From: Terriglobia bacterium
GTDB taxonomy: Bacteria; Acidobacteriota; Terriglobia; Terriglobales; Acidobacteriaceae
Direction: 5' to 3'
Assembly: GCA_020073185.1 (NCBI GenBank)
Contig: JAIQFT010000010.1
Span: forward strand, 1 to 64,000
Length of the DNA stretch: 64,000 bases
Part shown: positions 63,741-64,000 of the stretch, one piece after another
Layout: each line of letters starts with the position of its first letter
Numbering within the stretch: position 1 is the stretch's first letter
Program-made: the position numbers and the translations under genes
Notes under the pieces: model-generated
Database searches by the model: none
The model's input: the letters and a program-made list of their open reading frames with translations, nothing else
Told to the model about the DNA's origin: nothing

Positions 63741-64000
63741 ATGAGTACCGTAAACAGAAGACTAGTTTTGAACGCGATTGCGTTTTGTTCGGCGCTGCTC
63801 ATTGCGCCTGCAGTCCTGAACGCGCAAACCTCGATTACCAGCAAAGCGCCAATCACCGGCAGTGCAGCCAGAGTTAGCTCGTTCGCGTCGCCATTCGTCA
63901 AGGTTGGCCCGCAGGCAATCTCAGCCGCTGCCGTGGGTGCGAACTATGGCCTCTTCACCTGCCAGGTAGTCGGCCTCAACCCGGGTACTACCTGCTACGA
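63741..64000 (+). CDS. Secreted protein, 3' end beyond the window
   Basis: Only the first 86 residues are present. The sequence starts MSTVNRRLVLNAIAFCSALL and has a signal peptide cleaved near LNAQ. It continues to GLFTCQVVGLNPGTTCY at the window end. A strong GGAGGTGAGGT site lies just upstream. The final Cys-rich segment reminds me of the propeptide end of S53/S8 secreted peptidases in Acidobacteria, but too little is visible for a call. Confidence 0.65.
   Translation, partial: MSTVNRRLVLNAIAFCSALLIAPAVLNAQTSITSKAPITGSAARVSSFASPFVKVGPQAISAAAVGANYGLFTCQVVGLNPGTTCY

Overview
The window is a GC-rich chromosomal segment that I assign by gene content to Acidobacteria, probably a Koribacter- or Terriglobus-like member of Acidobacteriia. 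The supporting genes are a VWFA-related protein of the acidobacterial type, several small conserved proteins, Ser/Thr kinases with TolB/TPR or PEGA output regions, a bactofilin, paired MacB-type permeases and heme biosynthesis genes. No rRNA, tRNA, CRISPR array or insertion sequence was found.

Layout. 0.1-23 kb is mostly minus-strand housekeeping: RNase R, a kinase, MurJ, ComEC, RlmD, CoaX, BirA, MscL, DnaN and DnaA. Plus-strand CBS, bactofilin and persulfide dioxygenase-rhodanese genes are interspersed. 23.5-28.7 kb is the classical plus-strand rpmH-rnpA-yidD-yidC-jag-mnmE block. The strand switch, the dnaA/dnaN pair and an AT-rich tract with two DnaA-box-like sites at 21.2-21.45 kb place the replication origin here. 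28.7-30.75 kb is an accessory island of visibly lower GC carrying a DarT/DarG DNA ADP-ribosylation toxin-antitoxin pair preceded by a small zinc-ribbon gene. 31-45 kb holds HU, secreted and regulatory proteins, a dipeptidyl peptidase, a VWFA-like protein, TPR and methyltransferase genes, and a cytidylate-kinase-like/BON fusion. 45.7-47.7 kb is a second lower-GC cassette: a PASTA/PKD membrane protein overlapping an unknown gene, behind a good sigma-70-type promoter. 47.7-51.5 kb is hemE-hemH-hemY. 52-57 kb has msrA, a Spy-like protein and two permeases. 56.6-60.4 kb is rplU-rpmA-obgE-nadD-rsfS. The window ends with a LOG protein, a PEGA kinase and the start of a secreted protein.

The most unusual signal lies in repeats rather than in any single gene. 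Gene junctions carry short tandem arrays with a strict 7-base period. Each array has its own unit, many occur as inverted pairs, and they often touch a start or stop codon. Other intergenic families occur too: bipartite palindromes with a GGCTRAAGCC core, TGTGGCRCGGG palindromes, ACCACAGAGGACACGGAG elements and one 110-bp MITE-like element. Members of these families also sit in frame inside real genes. RNase R carries three different families, and ComEC and MnmE one palindrome each. This suggests that the elements spread and are tolerated as peptide insertions.

Translation starts were moved from the longest open frame where repeats or a ribosome-binding site argued for it. All functional calls come from reading motifs; no database search was run.
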